A stretch of 21,767 nt of DNA, taken from the NCBI GenBank assembly GCA_000969725.1, contig JXSR01S015825.1; one strand, given 5' to 3'. Source of the DNA: Ophiothrix spiculata. Its lineage: Eukaryota; Echinodermata; Ophiuroidea; Amphilepidida; Ophiotrichidae. The notes below the pieces were generated by a model, which did not search any database, was not told the DNA's origin, and was given only the letters and a program-made list of their open reading frames with translations. Positions 18,590-21,767 of the stretch are shown in pieces. A program made the translations under genes and the position numbers. How positions within the stretch are numbered: position 1 is the stretch's first letter; the number at the start of each line of letters is the position of its first letter.

Positions 18590-18752
18590 CAGTTTTTGAA
18601 TGCAGGAGGAAGACCGGAATACCCGGAGAAAAACCTGCGGAAGCAAGCATGGACTGAAAACTGAATGCACATAAAACGCCAGCCACGGGAATTGAGCCCA
18701 CAACCTCATTGGTGCGAGGCAAAGGAACTAACGCTGCGCCAATACACTTCCC
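18590..18752 (-). mobile_element. tRNA-derived SINE, minus strand
   Basis: On the minus strand it begins with an A-box-like TTGGCGCAGCGTTAG (within about 18726-18742), followed by the B box GGGCTCAATTCCC (18687-18699), close to the GGTTCGANTCC consensus. After the head comes CTCCGGGTATTCCGGTCTTC (18605-18628 region), a CCGG-rich segment that I recall from many invertebrate SINEs. It probably extends to about 18440, but that end is unclear. It differs from the SINE at 9093. Confidence 0.7.
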
Positions 18753-18811
18753 TTAAGAAAAATCAGTAACAAAAACCTGTCACTTTAATATGGGGGAAGA
18801 AGGGAAAGAAT

Positions 18812-18846
18812 GGACTTGACTTGACTTGATGTGACTTGACTTGACA
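18812..18846. repeat. Short GACTT microsatellite
   Basis: Imperfect 5-bp tandem repeat GACTTGACTTGATGTGACTT continuing GACTTGACAT, immediately upstream in window order of featureless intron. Confidence 0.85.
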
Positions 18847-19192
18847 TAACGTAAGTGCTAAATCTAATCTAGATACCAGCTAAATCCTTAGTATGATACA
18901 TTAATTGTAACTGTTTAGTGAAATTGACCCCTAGTTTAATATAAAGCTGTGTGTCTGTCATATTAGTTGAATGAGTGAAATGAATAATTATCAGTATCAT
19001 ACCTGTCAAGTCTCCCAAAGGTCAAAGCCAATCTTTGTCAAACAATTGTCAAATGCCTGATAAACTATCAGATAGCAACAATGATTGTGTTTTGTTGACC
19101 CTGATATATCTTTTGGCTCATTCCAGTGAAAACTAAACCTTTTTTGATTTCAAGCAAAAAATCAGCTTTTTTATTCGACCATATGAGCAGTT

Positions 19193-19730
19193 TTTTCGGT
19201 CAAATGTTTGTTACTCGGTACCTGAAAAGTATTTTCTAATCAGAAAGTTTGAATTCTTTCTACCCGTGCATGAATGAGCACATGTTTTCATTCAAAAATG
19301 TCACAAACGTTACCAAAAAGTTACACTAAAATGTCACAAACGTTACCAGAGGTTACCAAACAAAACATTGCATAAAAACAAATCCTGACGATAGAATTTC
19401 CTACCACTTTTATGAATTATTTGTAAATATGTAACCAATCATCAGTGAAAAGCGCAATAAAAAATCCGCTAACATGTCAGAGAATTTTTACTTTGAAGTC
19501 ATTTGGAACAAAAAACCATTTCCGTGCGAGGTCACAAACGTTACCGAACGTTACATGAACTTTATTCAGTATTTTGGAAATCATTTTAATCTTTAAACAC
19601 CTGCATGTCTTAATCCCACCAGTGAGCACCATTATCAACAACAAACTTGTTGATATAATGTTTATGCTAGGTTCTGTGGCCATTTAAAAGTGAAATTTTC
19701 CAATTTTTCGGTCACAAACATTACTTTGGA
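19193..19730. repeat. Cluster of TCACAAACGTTACC motifs
   Basis: The 14-mer TCACAAACGTTACC occurs exactly at 19301-19314, 19334-19347 and 19532-19545, with a variant TCACAAACATTACT at 19712-19725. Additional partial copies (GGTTACC, GAACGTTAC) lie between them, and a looser relative at about 19197-19215. The surrounding sequence is AT-rich and noncoding; the minus-strand frame at 19477-19683 is not recognisable. It could be the interior of an unrecognised transposon. Confidence 0.7.
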
Positions 19731-20300
19731 ATCACCCTTTTACATGTTCATCTGGTCTTATTTGTTGAGATATTTTTTTATGTATTAAAAATGATCAAAT
19801 TGTTCAGTGAATATATGTTTCAATTAAATTATGCTTGCTCAGTACTGTTGGTAAAATCTAGCCATTTTGTGTTCTTGAAGATGTAACAGTCTGTGGGCTT
19901 TAGACCCCAGTTTGATTTTCCCTCTAACAGTATCATGCAGAATCAAATTTGGAATTGTTGCACAGTAACTACTATAGTCGATCCAAATTAAATAGACCCT
20001 CGGTTTTTCGGATTTTTTTCAGTAAATATGAAACTTCAAGAAAAGTCATGAAAGAAAAGTTGTTTGTCTTCTCTTGACCTAACAAGATTTATAGATTTTA
20101 AAGTATACGTGTACTCCAAAATGATCAAATCTTTACAAATTAGACAATATCAGCCTCGCTTTGGTATGATCTGTTGTGACATCGGGCACCATTAATGATG
20201 TAAACTTTTGGAAACTTCCATTAACGATTTTTGTAGGACGCTTGTTACAGGTTGATGAGTCTGAATTTCGCGCTACACGTAAGCTATTAAAATGGTCAAT
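19731..20300. other. Intron stretch without recognised features
   Basis: No gene or clear repeat; the minus-strand frame at 20133-20390 has no recognisable motif. Confidence 0.35.
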
Positions 20301-20303
20301 ATT

Positions 20304-20605
20304 CCCCCGGGGGTACGCACTATCTAAAGTGACAGGATGTGATTCGACAAGATGAAAAGTATGGGTCATCCGGTACAAACTTACGCACAAAAAATAGGAT
20401 GGGGCTGGTATTTAAAATGGCGTTGTTTTGTTATTCTGATCTAACCTTTTCTTCTTATTTTTATTTTTTTATTATTTATTTGAGGCGTAGATGACCATTG
20501 GATATTTCAAATTTGCATTGATTACATCAATGACCCTCATTTTCAAACTTGGATGAACCCTTTTTTTATTTATGTTGTGTGCCAAATGACCCCCTGGGGT
20601 AGCCA
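20304..20605. mobile_element. Possible short element with CCCCCGGGGGTAC start
   Basis: Begins with the palindromic CCCCCGGGGGTACGCAC, like the start of the element at 1724. A roughly inverted counterpart GACCCCCTGGGGTAGCC lies near 20590-20605. The interior has matching GGGTCATCC and AAATGACC pieces. The limits and family are uncertain. Confidence 0.35.
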
Positions 20606-20675
20606 ACTCATTGCAAAGATCTTGCATTAGTAAAATCCGATAATCAATATTAATTACGCTATGGAACTGATTTAA

Positions 20676-21447
20676 GGGTACTGTCAACTCTTCGTTTTCA
20701 GAAAATTGAGAACCCAGAAGCAGGTTTGCATACTGAACATGATGGTGAGGTCATTTTTGGACCAAAATATGCAATATTCGCTCTCAGATTCAAAATGATT
20801 TTGGTTTTGGCCCAAAATTTAATTGGGAAGCAAGGCTGTATCCAGGGGCTGCGCTGTGGGAGTTGCACCCCTAAATTTGACAATGTGCAAAAAAGGTCCA
20901 CACAAATCCTCGAAAAAGGTACACAAAAAAAGAATCCTAAAATCACCCAAATACCTGCTGGTGTTTTTTAATAAATGCTACACCAAATGCTTGTAAAATT
21001 ACTGAAAAGCAGGGTCTTTGTTGTTGTTTTGTTTTTTATATTTTATTTCATTTTTATTATATTTTATTCATTTTTTTTTTCTTGTCACGTTTAGAAAAAA
21101 GCACTGAAATTAGTTTGGGGTCGACCCAAACGGAAAACGTTCCTCTAAAAGGTCCACTTTTTGAAAACCCACACCCCCTTAAAAATATAGAACTATTTTT
21201 TAGAACCTAGAAAGCAATATCTAGGGACGCATTTCTCAATTTTTTGATTTTTGATAAAAATAGGTCATTTTTTCACAAAAGTGGACTTAAAATAAGCGCA
21301 AGGCTTAAAGGAAAAAAGTCAAGAAGTTTCAGCGCAAAAAATAACAACCGGCGGTGGTATAATAAAAAAATGTCGGAGCGGATTCCGTCCCCCGCTCTTT
21401 TAGGGTTAACTCTGAAAATGAGGAATTGATAAGGGTTGACTGTACCC
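20676..21447. mobile_element. TTAA-flanked inverted-repeat element
   Basis: Ends GGGTACTGTCAAC and GTTGACTGTACCC (one mismatch), flanked by TTAA on both sides (20672-20675, 21448-21451). A further inner match links TTTTCAGAAAATTGAGAA on the left with TCTGAAAATGAGGAATTG on the right. TTAA duplications are typical of piggyBac, but that superfamily usually starts CCC, so the superfamily is open. There is no transposase; the frames on both strands at 20698-20971 and 21244-21429 are not recognisable. Confidence 0.6.
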
Positions 21448-21466
21448 TTAACTTTACTATAAGTAA

Positions 21467-21767
21467 AGGTGCGTTTACATCTGGGCGTATTGGGGGTAAC
21501 GACAAGCAGCGTAGACCTGCGAATTGCAGTTTTGAATTATACGCTGGTCCTCGTTAGTTAAAGTCGGTTCACGTTAGCACACGCCTCTAACATACGCAGG
21601 TTGTCGTTAATATCGGTCGCTTTCAGTTACAAGTTTTAAAATTTTGGGATGACATAGAATAAGATTTGATGTCGTTGAGATCTCGTTGGCAACTGCAACC
21701 CTCAGTTCTTTGACGTCTCCATGATCGTTTGTAGCAGTCTGTATACGTTTAGAGGTCGTCACAATAT
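21467..21767. other. Possible start of a further element, cut by the window edge
   Basis: From AAAGGTGCGTTTACATCTGG onward the sequence becomes richer in CG, with many CGTTA/TAACG-type pieces, resembling the composition of the MITEs at 3401 and 10711. The other end is outside the window, so this cannot be confirmed. Confidence 0.3.

Overview
This window is animal nuclear DNA: AT-rich, intron-dominated and dense in short transposable elements. It carries three exons of one plus-strand gene. Exon pairing, intron phases and residue-level resemblance to the human family point to an IGSF9/Turtle-type immunoglobulin-superfamily adhesion protein. The tRNA-headed SINEs, LINE tails ending in (ATT)n, and a strong load of short inverted-repeat elements suggest an invertebrate, plausibly a deuterostome such as a hemichordate, echinoderm or amphioxus. 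The species is inference only. I see no bacterial-type genes, operons, CRISPR arrays or rRNA.

Gene layout: exon A (653-803) and exon B (8200-8333) form one Ig domain, matching the fourth Ig domain of IGSF9. Exon C (11793-11908) opens the next Ig domain. Splice phases join cleanly (1/2, 2/1, 1/0). The exon completing the second domain was not found, so the gene continues beyond the window at both ends. Introns are about 7.4 kb, 3.5 kb and more than 9.8 kb.

Intron 1 (804-8199) holds decayed tandem copies of exon A (to 1632) and several inverted-repeat elements (847-1239, 1724-2030, 2413-2883, 3401-3614, 6564-6815). It also holds a 1-kb tandem duplication with a nearly invariant core (about 3730-5760), a minus-strand LINE tail (about 6021-6450) and a 136-bp satellite array (7166-8175) that runs up to the exon B acceptor. 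Intron 2 (8334-11792) holds a LINE 3' tail, a tRNA-SINE, a hairpin-rich element at 9391-9823, a perfect 66-bp palindrome and two inverted-repeat elements. Intron 3 (11909 onward) holds a mariner-like end with a nested element, a 5'-truncated reverse-transcriptase ORF, a 2 x 214-bp tandem repeat, two decayed copies of exon C, a minus-strand SINE, a repeated 14-bp motif and a TTAA-flanked inverted-repeat element.

The most unusual points are the decayed exon copies downstream of exons A and C, the sequence-frozen core of the 1-kb duplication, and the perfect palindrome. I did not find a convincing new multi-gene system.
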